Below are positions 18,537 through 30,245 of a stretch of 64,000 nt of DNA, one piece after another (the stretch's first letter is position 1; the number at the start of each line of letters is the position of its first letter). The stretch comes from Kalaharituber pfeilii (lineage: Eukaryota; Ascomycota; Pezizomycetes; Pezizales; Pezizaceae). Below the pieces are notes generated by a model. The model did not search any database and was not told the origin of the DNA. It worked only from the letters and a program-made list of their open reading frames with translations. Position numbers and translations under genes: made by a program. Location: assembly GCA_015179045.1 (NCBI GenBank), contig WHUZ01000006.1:1860001-1924000 (forward strand). Reading direction: 5' to 3'.

Positions 18537-20410
18537 TTTTATTTTCTTTTTTTTTGGGTCACGTAACCCCGCATACAAACTACCGGCCTATGGCGGGGAC
18601 CCATAAACCTGGGTCAGGATATAAACAACTAACTACGCGCTCTACGTACACACTCTGGGCACCCAAAGCACCCTCCGTCCCCGGGTATCCCAGATTAAGG
18701 CTGCCAAACCAGGCCTCGACCGGGTCGCCCTCCACACCCTCCTGCTTCCACCCTTTCTCCTCTAAGTCCTCCCAACACTGCCAGGTGACTTGCACACCAT
18801 TCTTGTTCTTCCTCCTGGACCTCTCAAACTCCCTGCACTCAAACACCATGTGCCCAGAACTCCATTCCTGTCCAGAGGAACATCGTGCCTCCTCTCCCTG
18901 GATTTTCCTCCTCCACATGCCCCCGCCCTTCCCAGTCTGCAGCCGGGTGTAGTTTGTGAGTGCTTTCCTGCCCCACTTAATGAACTTGCCCCTGCCAAAG
19001 CCACTCTGCTCTCTCTCCTCCTTTCTCTTCTTGACTAACTCCTGATGTAGGCCACCTTCTGTAGCCTGACTATCTTACCTCATGGCTCCGGCTCCCTCCT
19101 TCGCTTTATCTGCCCTTTCATTGCCCTCTATTCCGATATGTACCTTCACGCAGGCGCGCTTCAGGGCCCCTAGGTTCCTCAACCTCTGCCTCCTCTACAA
19201 TCAGTTCCATCACACGTACCAGGTCCGCAGTACTCGCTTTGCCTGTTCTCTCTGCATTCCTGACTGCACTGATTGCTACTCTGGAGTCCGTGAGTAGCAG
19301 CACCTTTGCCCTATTGTCAGGCAGACAGAGCAGCCAAGATAGGCGCACTACTCCCCTACCAGACAGAGTTGATCACGAAGGCCAGGATGCGCACGGAGGC
19401 GAGAGCCCGACGGGCGGAGGAAAGAAACAGGCTGGGATTAAGTTACAGACCTCTGCAGCGGTTGGGCGGATTGACAGCCACCTTGGCAGGACTGCTGGGG
19501 GGCAAGGGCCTCAGAGCATGGAAATTCAAGGTCGACAAAGCGGAAAGCCCGGAGTGCCGATGGTGTGGAGAAGGGGAAGAAACGGCGGCACAAATCTGGG
19601 ATGAGTGCATGGTATGGAGTCAGAGATGGCCAGGGGGTCAGGGCGGGGTGAGAGAACCGCCAAGAGCCAAAGAGGAGAAGAGAGACCCGCTGGCGGCCAT
19701 GCTAGCGTGGGCGGGGAGGGAGTAGGTGTCGAATGTACTTCCGAAGGGTAAGGTCATCTCATTTTCCTATGTCCTATATTCCTGTGATTTGTCGTTGCGG
19801 ATTCTATTTAGCTAGTTATCTCCTATGTGCCTTTTATCTCGCCATAGCCGGTAATGCGGCATGCGAGTAATGATATAAAAAAATTTGCCCTATTGTCAAC
19901 AGCCTCCAGGACTCCTCTCATCCCAAGCAACCTCTCCGCCCCATACTGTTGCCTTCACACCTACCCACCTGCTTCTCTCTGCCTCACCTGCCACTACCTG
20001 CTGCCAGCACTACCCACCACCTACTCCTCCTTCCTCGCTGCAGCTGCCATCTGTGGAGATGGCCACAGAGTCCCTTGACCTCTCTTATAGCCTTCTCCTA
20101 CTTGGTAGGGGAGTCCTCCCTGTCTAGCTTGAGGTAGAGGGCCTCCACCTCTGCCATTGGCGGTACCGTGCGCCCCCATGATACCCTCTCCTCCTCATCT
20201 ACCTCCAGTGTGCTGGCGATCCTGCCAGCCACTGACTCGAATCCATCATCCTCCTCTATGGCACGCCCCAGGCTGAAATCCCTCCAATCCGCTACCTACG
20301 AGCCTCTCCTGTCAAGTCTCTCCTGTCAAGTTTGTCAAGCCTCTGCTGTTCAGTGCTTGCGAAACTACTGTTACCCTGAACCGGTCGTATCCCTTAGCAA
20401 CGCCTGCCCA
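18537..20410 (-). mobile_element. LINE-B (type II tail, antisense), split by another LINE
   Basis: A T-rich run (poly(A) of the minus strand) and the hairpin GCATACAAACTACCGGCCTATGGCGGGG mark the 3' end. Moving right, the minus strand encodes the C-terminal SSGHMVFECREF motif, a LINE RNase H (KVLLLTDSRVAISAVRNA), and, beyond the inserted LINE at 19320-19883, the STDGSCSEEGG motif of the RNase H start near 20060. Stops and frameshifts make it inactive. A second copy with the same nested insertion is at 57139-58016. Confidence 0.85.
19320..19883 (+). mobile_element. 5'-truncated LINE (type I tail) nested in LINE-B
   Basis: TTTGCCCTATTGTCA is duplicated at 19305-19319 and 19884-19898. The insert has an open frame (to 19725) with ADRAAKIGALLPYQTE, RNRLGLSYRPLQRLG, ATLAGLLGGKGLRAWKFKV and the CRWCGEGEETAAQIWDEC knuckle, i.e. 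the end of a Tad-like ORF2. The type I hairpin and a short poly(A) follow. The same insertion at the same site is present at 57390-57954. Confidence 0.93.
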
Positions 20411-21237
20411 CCGTCGCGCGTGAAATATATATAGATAAACATCTCTATTAATTTCTACTTTCTGTCAATACCTATACTTAAAAGCTACTTAGAATATATT
20501 CTTCTATATGTAGAGTTATATTCCAGAGTATTCTAAATATATCTTATATTCTTAGAATTATACACAGACTAAATATCAAAATTTGCTTCTAGCAAGGAAA
20601 CTATATGTATGGATATTAGCTTACCACTTGTTCTATATGTATCTAATCATTGTGAAACATTCCAGATCTCTTGAATTTATACTATAGAAGGTATATGCAT
20701 CTGCTTAAGGTTCTAAATTACTATCTTGCCATTTTACATCTGCATAGGGTTCAGATGCCTAATTGGGCAACTACTACTATAGAGTATAATTTAAAATTTA
20801 CAATTGGCTAACTGAGGTGCAGAGGTTACTTTCCTATGCCTCTTCAAGCTGTATGTGCAATTTAATTATCTTCTATCATATGAAGATTTAGCCGTACAGG
20901 AGGCTGTTGTTTTAATTCCGGAAGTGCGCCGGATCCCGGTCAGTGACGTTATCGAGTGTCTATGAATGGGACGGTAAATATATTTGTATGTGGACATCAT
21001 TTTTGTGCCAAAGCTGAGTGTGAAAAGATGTGTATACCGAGTGCGGGCTTAGCGAAGAAATAAGAGAATACCTGAAGGAAGGGCTCGTCGTTATTGGAAA
21101 AATCATCTAGTCTATTGAGCGAGAAGTTACGAGAAATAGGCACTTATATACATGAATGTAGACATCCAAAGGAAGGAGTGTAACACGAAATAATATAAGC
21201 GCCGGGAAGCAACCGGCGCGCGATACCAGTACTGTAT
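20411..21237. other. AT-rich region, no gene recognised
   Basis: Very AT-rich from 20430 to 20890, then GC-richer around 20920-21240. No frame longer than about 60 codons with protein-like composition, and no paired termini. Confidence 0.5.
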
Positions 21238-21341
21238 GGGTAACGATGTGCACACCGGTAACGCTGGGCACCTTGGCGCCAGTTTCGCACCCTTCCCACC
21301 ATCAAAATGTCAGGCATATCTCACAGAATATATCTTTAATA

Positions 21342-23606
21342 TTCCTTCCAAGAGTCCTGAATGTCCAGGGTGAGGCGGCTGGATACAAGTATTTTCACTG
21401 AACAGTTTGAATTCATGACGGAAATGAGGGCTTTTAGGAGAAAACGGCGCACATCCTCAGGGCACTCATCTAGTGCATCTAGTATTTTTTTTTTTTTTTT
21501 TTTCACGTGACCCCGCATGCGGCTGTTCGCCAAGGCAGTGGATCTAGTATGATGACTGGATGTTGATAGCACCTGAGTAGATTTATGATGAGCTCAATGC
21601 TCATTGTTGCAGGCAGTTGCAGGCGGGTGCTTGCGTGCAGAAGGATCTTGCTCTTGCTTTTCGTAGGCCTCTATTGCGGGTTTGCAAATGATCCCATTCA
21701 TAGGGCATGCAAGCTGTTTAACAAGAGAAAGTAAAATTTTATCTCTATCATGACAGTCCTGTTCATCTCGCTTGCAATAGAAAAATGCAACCTTATCAGC
21801 CTTTGCCTGGAGGTAATCGATACCCGCTGACCTGGGAAAATCAGTAATTGCCTTCCAACAACTAGTTTCAACATTTGGATGCATCAAAGATATTGTTACT
21901 TACATGAGTTTTGTTTTACCCGCACCAGCTGAGAAACGGAATATCAGCTACTCTGCAAAAGTACTATAGGAGCAGGATGCAGGCGGCCTTACGAATCCCA
22001 TGTAACCATAATATCGATGAATTCTCTGCTTGCCACCAATCACAAAACTCCGTTCTCCAAAATAGCCATTTTCCAGTCGCATCAACACGCCCCTCCTGTG
22101 CAACGTCATGATGGTTTTGGTATGGGACCTTCGAGAACCATCTGAGGACTTTTTTTCTTTCACTTTTTAGAAAAGCACGTTAGACTCTGACCGTTAATAT
22201 TCATCCACCCCTGGTAGGTCACAGGGGGTAGCACGGTGTGGTAAAGCTTACCCTCAATGATCTTGCACATCGCAGTTGTGATGGAAGCAATTCTTCCAAT
22301 AATCGGCTCAAAGCCTTTCACAAGTTCTTTCAGAGCATTGAACTCCTCTAAGCATCAGTTAGCAAGAATAGGGCTAGTGATCAATATGTAGTGGAGGAAG
22401 GCTATCTGACTCTGATTGACTGTTCTTGCGATCCCGTGATCTGGGTTAATGTCAGTTTTCTGTTGAGTTGTCCGCAGTACTGATACTTGAAGGGTCTTAT
22501 TTCTTACAGCACTTCTCCACCACATCAGCCGCTACACCCAATGCCAATTCTGGCTTATCAAGCAAGCACATTTTCTCCAACACCTGTCCCGGATTTTTCA
22601 AGTCTTCTAGAGTGCGTTTCCCTAGTTCCAGTGATTTCACATTAGATTCTCTGTGACCTGCTGTATGCTGTGTGGACGATATTAGTGAGCATCCCTACCA
22701 AAACTGTTAGCTGCTTCCGCTGTTGGAACCACCTCCGAAGTGAGGTATAATTATTCGTATACTGCACAACGGCTTACTAGCATGCTTACCCGCTCCACAC
22801 CAACAATAGCAGCTGCCATGTTCTGCTCCCCGTTGATGAAAATCTGTGTAGGCCCGTATGCATTAGTTGAAGGTTTCAGGTGAGCATGATGAGATAGATA
22901 GCGAGGGTTAATCAAAGGCAGAGTGTACAAAGAGGGGTATAAGGGGGAGGATGCGGAGTATGCTGGATAATATCACTGGGAATGCAGGAATCAAACCGTC
23001 AAGATAAATCGTACTCCCGTCCATGGCAAGGCAGTGTGTACAGGATCAAATTGTGTCGCTACATCTCCTACATGCTTGAACTTTTCAATCCAGCCTGTTA
23101 TTGCTTCTGCCTTTTCACGGACATCTATTTCCCTCTGCCCCCATTTCAGCTTCCAACGTTTTTCTTCACATTTTGCCTGGGCCTCCCTGGCAGTCTTCAG
23201 AAGCTCTTCCGAAAATTCCCTTTTTCCAGAAATGGTCTTGACTTCTATCCCTGCTTTCTCCAACAGACTCCTTTGCTCTGTGGGAAGACCTTCAAATACT
23301 TTTGCCCATAGATCCTTTGATACCCCCCATTCATTGCCTTTGCCGCCAAAATGTACCCAGCTTCTGATCGTCACCTTTCGCATTAGGGTTATTTCCTTGA
23401 CTACCATCTCGTTTGATAGGTTGATTTGTGTCATTTTCACAGGTGCCAGCCAGTTCATCCCCAAGCTGCTCTGTTGGTTCTGCTACAATTCTGGCGTCTG
23501 GGTTCGGATTTGGAGAATTATTTTGCAAGCTTGGTTTGAATCCAAACACACCAAGCAATCTGTCTCGCTTGCGGGGTCTCGCCTTAGAGGTATTATGACC
23601 CTCCAT
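21342..23606 (-). pseudogene. Broken NACHT/STAND (NLR-like) gene
   Basis: Minus-strand remnant of a fungal STAND protein. The N-terminal region is at 23606-22991 (WIEKFKHVGDVATQFDPVHTA, LPWTGVRFILT), then short exons (INGEQNMAAAIVG near 22820; EEFNALKELVKGFEPIIG near 22310). A frame with HHDV...ATGKWLFWRTEFCDWW near 22060 reaches WLHGI, which splices over a 64-nt intron (21929-21992) to PGAGKTKLM, an intact Walker A. The next exon (from 21831) has VAFFYCKRDEQD. Walker B (VIILDALDEC) is cut by a hairpin-only insertion at 21486-21541, a +1 shift lies near 21620, and the gene ends after LVSSRLTLDIQ, so effector and repeat domains are lost. Start chosen at the ATG at 23606; exons upstream of Walker A are approximate. 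Confidence 0.8.
21486..21541 (-). mobile_element. Hairpin-only retroinsertion, type II, in a Walker B motif
   Basis: Fifty-six bases (minus strand: ACTGCCTTGGCGAACAGC, GCGGGGTCACGTG, poly(A)) between ATCTAGTAT duplications (21477-21485, 21542-21550). Removing it rejoins the NACHT Walker B segment in frame. No other LINE sequence is included. Confidence 0.9.
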
Positions 23607-23919
23607 GTTTGGACCTGGTGAGACGGTCCGGGATTGATATCTCGGCCAGACGCTAAGAGATCTCTGTTTACTCGGTTCCGCTGGTGCTGTGGAAGTTTTT
23701 TTTTTTGAGTTTCGCTTGCTTTCCGTTACTAATCTTTGATGTGGGATGCAGTGGAAACTTGGATTTTGACTCTTACCTAGTCTCATGCCAAGCCCCTAGA
23801 CTCTTACCAAAGAAGTGTAGTGGGAACATTTACGTTAGGGGAGGGAGTTTACTGTGGTTGCACAACCCCCTGTCTGTTGCGTCTATTCAGCATGGAGTGC
23901 AGCCGCAGCCAGACTAGTA

Positions 23920-24300
23920 CAGTTGTCCCTCGCTATATGATACCGGATCTGTAAACTCCGGCCGTTATTAAATAAAATGCTTGGCAGAAATACAATAGGG
24001 ATGGCAGCAAAAATAATAGAAAATTGCCTAATTTGGAAGTGGATCGAGGATCACAACCTAATTTAATTATGTAAAGTCAGCTTTAGTAAGCATGTTCAAG
24101 GTGAATGCAAAGGTGGGGCAGCTAAGATTGGATGTATAAGTATTAATGTATCCGGTATAGCAAATATTATTTGTATGGAGACAGGGGGGCAAGAGCCTGG
24201 TAATTGCTCCGGTATTGTTAGTGCGTCCGGTATAGCAAGAGGGTTTTGTATGGGAACGGAATGTAGCAGCCTGAGAGCATCCATTATAGCAAGGGAAAAA
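23920..24300 (-). mobile_element. Short pogo-type element (inverted copy)
   Basis: Starts CAGTTGTCCCTCGCTATA and has internal CCGGTATAGCAA repeats plus blocks that are the reverse complement of 9022-9220 (for example CCATACAAATAATATTTGC). The right terminus has decayed. It lies about 300 bp upstream of the broken NACHT gene. Confidence 0.75.
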
Positions 24301-24509
24301 AATGATCAACCACTTGGGTACATCCATTTTGGATCTTTAAGCTAGAAGTCCTTCAATCTCCCGAGCTCCCTTTCCGGCACGGGTAGGCTGAGAACGTTCC
24401 TTACTGACAGTTCAATTCCCAATTATTGTAGGTAGGCAGCGTGATATACAAGACCAATGTTACTACCTGAAGGAAGGAACTAGACTACCACCACCGAGTG
24501 TCCCGTTTC

Positions 24510-24640
24510 AGCAAACAATAACTCACAGAATATCCCTCCGATATGTGCGGTGAATTAATTATGGACTAAATCGACCGCGCTGAATGCGATTATGAAGGAA
24601 AAACGGCGCAAAATTCACATCAATAGCATCTACAGTTGTG
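24510..24640 (-). pseudogene. Possible decayed NACHT fragment
   Basis: The minus strand resembles 21342-21480 loosely (CTCACAGAATAT, AAACGGCGCA and a GATGC start near the Walker B position). Too degraded to translate reliably. It may be a remnant of a tandem NLR copy. Confidence 0.2.
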
Positions 24641-25954
24641 TCATCTCTCGACGCTGCGAAATAACCCCCCCTGCTGCCACTAGCAATATCCACTCTCTGC
24701 AACACTCAACCTGCCTTACAGAATAGGCGCAAATGATACCGCCAGTGTTATGTTGCCATATGAGGTTAGTAAAAGCTCGGGATCTACAGAGTAGCACTGT
24801 ATACGCCTTCATAGTCAACCTGAAATAGAGACCTTTTGCCTTAGAGTTTTCCAAATGCCTAGAAACTAGGGGTCCTTGCCAAAAGACCTTTCGTATAGGC
24901 TCTAGAGAAAAGCGACAGCAGGAAAACAGAGATAGCGCTTATCGATTATGAGCTGCACCGTGCACTTGTTACTTCAGTGCCAGCGGGAGTACTTAGCTAC
25001 TTGCCCAGTATCCTCTTCCAAACTCATGAGTTAATAGTAGGGTTTCTAGAACTCACAGGATATCTTGCGCCTTGCCATAGGTATCGTAATTGTTGAGATA
25101 TTCCGAGTTAAAGTTGTAGAGCTTTAATAGGGGTGAAGCTTTGGCCGTGTTCTCGTATCCAGTTTTCTGCTGCGACACACTTCATTAACTAATAGGGGCA
25201 CCGCAGGGGTCGGGAAGATCTAGAGCTTCTTTGCGAAAGGTTTCTAATTTATTTTTTCAAACAGGTTGCTGCTTCAAACCTCATCAACCTCCAACTCTAA
25301 CTCCGGCAACTTTAATTTCAACTTAGCTGGCCCTGAATTGGACTATAGGCATAGCAGCTCGTGTGGAAGTAGCTCTAGCGCTACAGAGTTCAACTCCCCA
25401 GGCAACCACCCCACCATGAGCTCTCCCAACACCAACCACAACAGCACCTACCTGTATTCTTGCTCACGTCCTCGACCACGCCCTCGCCTGTCGCAATTAT
25501 GGCTGCAGTGTCCTTGTTCTATCTATGATCCAACAACAGCCGGTTCATGATAGCTACTACCACCCCCTTCCCCGTGCGCCTATTATTCTGAAAAAAAGAG
25601 AGCAAGCGAAAATTAAAAACCAGTGACCTTAGTTCCACTAGAATTCAATTATATGGAACCAGAGCATTACCACTGATTTAACGAGCGATTGGAGGAATAC
25701 CCCTGGTAGCCTGGCTCTGTTCCCCTTCTTTGATAAGTATCTGGAATGGAACTGTGGTCCCAGCCCAGGACTTGATTCTTCACTAAATGGCCGTTGCAAC
25801 CGGTGTGTAAAGAGGTGGATAAGTAGTTTATGTATATACATAAATATGCAATTGCTATGGCCTCAAACTGTTTCCAAGTTGAGAAATTTTAGGATACTTG
25901 ATTTTCCTCTATTTGAGAGAGAAGAGGACAAAAGCAAGAACCCCCAAAGATCTA
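24641..25954. other. No gene recognised
   Basis: Contains a 94-codon frame at 25266-25550 rich in Ser, Asn and Thr, without a recognisable domain. I see no supported gene or element termini. Confidence 0.4.
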
Positions 25955-26140
25955 CAGTGACCGGTAAAAAGTCTTGGGGAGTATGCAGTATTGCGATAAG
26001 TGTGTCCTGCAATATGCAAATCGAGTCTGCATTTATCTTCTGGAAAAAGAGATCTCTTTTGCCTAACGAATACAGACTCAATCTACATATTGCCTTACCC
26101 CAATGTTGCCTAATACCCAAGAGTTTTTACCGGGTCACTG
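25955..26140. mobile_element. 186-bp foldback MITE
   Basis: Termini CAGTGACCGGTAAAAAGTCT (left) and its imperfect complement ending 26140, with TA at 25953-25954 and 26141-26142. Inverted similarity continues almost to the centre (GGAAAAAGAGATCTCTTTTG), so the whole element can fold back. Frames on both strands here are by-products of the palindrome. Confidence 0.88.
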
Positions 26141-26394
26141 TATGACCCAAGTCCAGAAACCTTTATAACCTGCCAAGAAAGAAAATGCACCAAAGAGATG
26201 GCTAAGCTACAGAATATTTACACAGTGATTAGTATCGGGAGAAGTAAAAAATGAGAAGCGAAGAAGTAACAAGCAAAAATGAAGAGTTCGGCGGGTCGGG
26301 CGGAAAATGGCGAGTTCGAGTGTCGAGGTGCTACTGCTGGGAAGGGGGGGATCTGCTGTTGCTAGCGAAAGGCGGCTGCTCATTTGTAAGTAAG

Positions 26395-28761
26395 TTTTTT
26401 TTTTTTTTTTTTTTAAATCACATAACCCCGCTTGTAGCACTTGGCCATGGCAGGGTCCCTGGGCAAGCCCTCATAGCCCGGAGACAGGCTAAACTAACTC
26501 TCTACATACATGGCCCCCACGCGCCGTCGCCCCCGCTCTCCTAGCTTCTAGAACTTGACCCCGCATTCTCCTACCTTCTAGAACTTGACCCTGGAAAAGA
26601 AATTCTCTAAAATATCATACTCCTCTCCATCCTCCGCCTTTCTCTTCGTCCCTCTCTTCTGTCCCCTCCGTTCCATACGGTACCGGCTTCGCATGTACCG
26701 TCCTCAGCATCCTCTTCCACAGCTTCTTCCCCCTTACCACTGTCCAGTTCTCCCCCTCAATCCTCTTCTCCGCCTCCTTTGCCGCCTTCTCCTCCTCCTC
26801 CTTCAGCTTCCTCTCCTTCTCCTCCAGGGCTGCCACCTCCTCCTGTGATCCCGCCGGCATCTCCATCACCTCTGCCACCTTACTCAGCACCTGTGCTCTC
26901 TCCACCGCCTTCCTCCGCTCCTCCGCTACCCTCTTCTTGCTCTCCTCCTCTGCTTTTCTCCACCTTTCCTCCTCCCTCTTCTTTCTCTTCTCCGTCTCCT
27001 CCTGGAGCTTCCGGATCTCCCGAATCTCTGCTTCTCTTTTTCTCCTCTTCTCCTCCTCCCTTTTCTCTTCCTCCCTCTTCTTCTTCTCCCTCTCCAGTGC
27101 CCTTTCCTCCTTCACCGATGCCAGTCCCATCGCTGCATGTATCTCCAGGACCATTCCCTCCAGCTTCCCCATTCTTTTCTCCATATCACTCTCCCTAGTC
27201 TCTTCCCACTCCTTTCGACCTCTTTCACCCCCTCTCTCCATTCCTTTATCTCCCTCCCCGTCATCTTCGCCCTCCTCCTATATTCCAACACCCTCTCCCC
27301 TTCCCCCCCCTTCTCCTTCAGTGCCTTCCACCCTTTTTCAAAGGCAGCTTCCCCCAAAGTTGCCGTCACCCATACCCATGCTGCCCCCAGCCTCTTCGCC
27401 TCTCTTTCCTTCCCTTCTTTCCTCAGCTTGTCCACTCTCCCATCCAGCACCTGTGCCGCATGCACGAGCGCTAGCACCTCTTTCTCCTCCCTCCCCACCC
27501 CTTCTTCGTCCTCCTTCTCTTCCTCATTCTCCCCCATCTCCTCATCGTCCTCTTCCTCCTTTCCCCTCTCAGCTCCACCTACCTTTTCTTTCTCTTCTCC
27601 TCGTTCCTCCACCCTAGCTAGCACCGGCGCTGCTGCCGGCGCCTCTGCCACCGGCCCAACGCCCAGCTGTGAATCTCCGATCTCCCATTCCCCCCCGCTC
27701 CTATCCCTGAATCCTTCCCTCCTTCCTCCCCTTCCCTCGCATGGAGACCTGCTCCTGCTGCCTCCCCTCTCCCTCCTCCTTCCCCAGCTCATCATCACTC
27801 TCGTGACCCTAGGAACCCGTTGCTGCTTCTGGAAAACCACTAACGGTCCCCTCTTGACTGTGATACACTCCCTTGTCGCGTTCTTTAGAACTTCTGTCTC
27901 CCTTTCTACCACGATTCCATCCTCCCCCTCCACATACCTCCGGAACATCGCCGCATCCTCACTCCAGAGCTTTACGACCCTTGCTACCTCCGCGATCCCT
28001 GTGAGCTCCTCCGTCTTCACCCACTCCACCTCCTCTACTCCCCTCCTCGCTGCTGCCTCTACTGCCTCCTTTCTAATCTCTTCGATCATATCCAACTTCC
28101 CATCATATTCTCCCCCCTTTCTGTATGCCCTCTGTACTCTTTCTTTCACCGTAATCATATCCTCCCCCTCTCCCAGCCTCGCCAGCCACCAATCCTTCCT
28201 TTCCCATGTGTGGATAGCGTCTATCCCCCACACTGTATTCCTGTCCATTACATATACCTCCCCTGTCCATCCCTCTCCTACCGGTCCCAAGAACTGCATC
28301 TTTGGTACTTCCTCCTCCACCGACATCCTGCTCCCTGACTTCCTTAACTTCTCGTGACCTTCGCTTAGTCCTGCCTTTTCTGGCTGTGCGCCGCTTCAAT
28401 CCTAGCTCTTGTTGCTAAGACTGAAAAGGGAAGGCCGCTGCTCGTTGCTCGTTTGCGCTATTACTGTTCTTGGTCGCCCGTTCTGCAGCCGATCAGCCGA
28501 TCTCCGAAGCGATCGCGCGATCCTAGGTGCGGGTCCCTGCCTCTCGAGATTTGTGTGGGAATTCTCTGAAAAACTTCAGAAAACTTGGCCTTGACGAAAC
28601 GAGTCCTAAACTTCTGAATTCTGTAAATCAAATGAGGTATTCTTCCTTAGGCGGTCCTGAGCTTCGCTTTGATATAACTTTCACGTTCTGGAGGCGCCGG
28701 GAAGTTGGAGTTCTTCCAAGCGCTCGTTCTGAAAAAGTTGTTGTCGGTGTTGCCCTCGATA
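26395..28761 (-). mobile_element. LINE-C derivative with ORF1 but no ORF2
   Basis: Flanked by TTGTAAGTAA (26384-26393 and 28762-28771). On the minus strand: a 5' leader (28761 to about 28400), ORF1 (from 28326), and then directly the LINE-C 3' end found at 10650-10916 (GGTCAAGTTCTAGAAG..., type II tail, poly(A)). ORF2 is absent. The leader recurs at about 44803-45145 in another deletion derivative, so the 5' end is the true LINE start. Insertion duplications show that the deleted form itself was retrotransposed. Confidence 0.88.
26615..28326 (-). pseudogene. LINE-C ORF1 (coiled-coil, gag-like), frameshifted
   Basis: The frame starts MSVEEEVPKMQFLG at 28326 and runs to 27112, then continues in another phase (27241 to 26615) to GGGWRGV. 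A globular N-terminal part (about 1-165) is followed by an SR-rich patch (GGSRSRSPCEGR) and a very long Glu/Lys/Arg-rich segment expected to form a coiled coil. I see no CCHC knuckle. LINE ORF1 proteins bind element RNA; that role is inferred from position. The plus-strand Ser/Pro-rich frames over the same bases are shadows. Confidence 0.7.
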
Positions 28762-28771
28762 TTGTAAGTAA

Positions 28772-29389
28772 AACTCAATGAGAAAATGAAGTGAGAGGTT
28801 CCCACCATAGGTGCTAGCCTAGGAAGGGCCTTTGTGGTGGGTGGTTGAGAGAGGTGTCGGGGCGGCAGTGGCAGCAAAGTGAGTGCAAGGGTCAAGTCCA
28901 TGAGTAGCCTCCGGTGCAAAGCCCGCAAGGACATGGATGACTCAGCCGGCGATCGTGAACTGGCACACCGCTAGTAAGTAGTATGTATGTGAATATTCAC
29001 GTTAATGGGTCTTTCCTTGGTGTGTGTATGCAAGGAAAAGGATGTGATCGCGGCCTTATCATGAGTGAGAAGTAAACACATAAATCAAGATCTTATGTGA
29101 ATGTAGTGGAGCTATAGATGCGACCTGGTCACGTGAAAAGGGTTTGTTTGTTTGTTTCTCTGTCTCCATGCAACACAGCAATGCTTGACGGCGGCGTCAT
29201 ACACAGTAACTACATGCTTACGCTGATATATGTTTACATGGCATGCGCAGCAAGGATCTCTCTGTTATGGTAGCTCGAGAGCAAGTTGTGGGATTTTGGG
29301 GGCATCAAAAATTCATTAGACATGCAATATTGGGATTTTTATTCCGAATGTAAGTATAGAGAAACACATAAGCACATATATTGGATTTA
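28772..29389. other. No gene recognised
   Basis: Only short frames and a small (GTTT)n run near 29143. No feature supported. Confidence 0.4.
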
Positions 29390-30245
29390 TACTGTAACTC
29401 ACCACAAAGCGACGTCCACCACGTCCCGACGTATGTTTTACACCAAAACAGACCGCTCGCGACAACATATACTGTATCTCAACCACCCGAATAGAGTTTT
29501 GTATGCACAATGTAGAGGGGTTAAATTAAGGACTATTCTTCATATTCTGCACCTTAGCTTCTTCAGAAATGCTGTTTTGAAGGGATTTATGGTTCCATGA
29601 AATTCACATCCTATATTGGCGTAGGCTTGGCATATATTTTTCACTGCAATATTGAATTTCACTTGTCAGACCTGAATTAAATTTGATAAAAACAGTGGGA
29701 CACTTGGATATCATTATATTACCTTACTCAAAGATGTGAGAAGCACACAAAGAGAATTTCTGAAGAAGTGGTGGAGTTATTCACAAAATTCATATTCTCA
29801 TAGAAAATTGTATGCAACAATTGTATAGGAAAACTACCGGAAATGGCAATTTGATGTGTGAACTAGGCATTAAACAACATTGAACCAATTAAAGCATCAA
29901 ATATCCAGAGACCCATTGGGAAGACTCTGTAGCAAAATTCTATAGCCATCATGGTGAGTGTTTAGGGAAGGTAGTATATTCTACCTTCCAGTGCAAACTG
30001 TATGGGAATTCCATATAATGCATGCCAAGACATCAATGGAAATGTCATTGTGCCATTAATCAACCACAATGTCTTCTCGGAGCAAGTAGAGATATTAGAG
30101 GTGAAGAATAGCCCTTTATTTATTACCCCCAAAAAGCGCATACAAAACTCTATTCTGGTGGTTGAGATATGTGTCGTGCGCGGTAAGTTTTAGTGCAATG
30201 TGCGTCGGGACGTGGTGTACGTGGCGATTGTGGTGAAAGACAGTA
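29390..30245. mobile_element. 856-bp TIR element with about 115-bp inverted arms
   Basis: The left arm (TACTGTAACTCACCACAAAG...) is matched by the inverted right arm ending 30245; TA occurs at 29388-29389 and 30246-30247. The arms share ACTCTATTCKGGTGGTTGAG and CGTCGGGACGTGGTG blocks at roughly 80% identity. TA target and TACTGT ends suggest the Tc1/mariner group. No transposase. Confidence 0.8.

Noticed and set aside
25846..26145. Overlapping frames of similar sequence on both strands
   Set aside because: Produced by the palindromic foldback MITE at 25955-26140.
26779..28357. Long Ser/Pro/Thr-rich frames on the plus strand
   Set aside because: They are the antisense shadow of the Glu/Lys/Arg-rich LINE-C ORF1 on the minus strand; the LINE leader, tail and TSD fix the real orientation.
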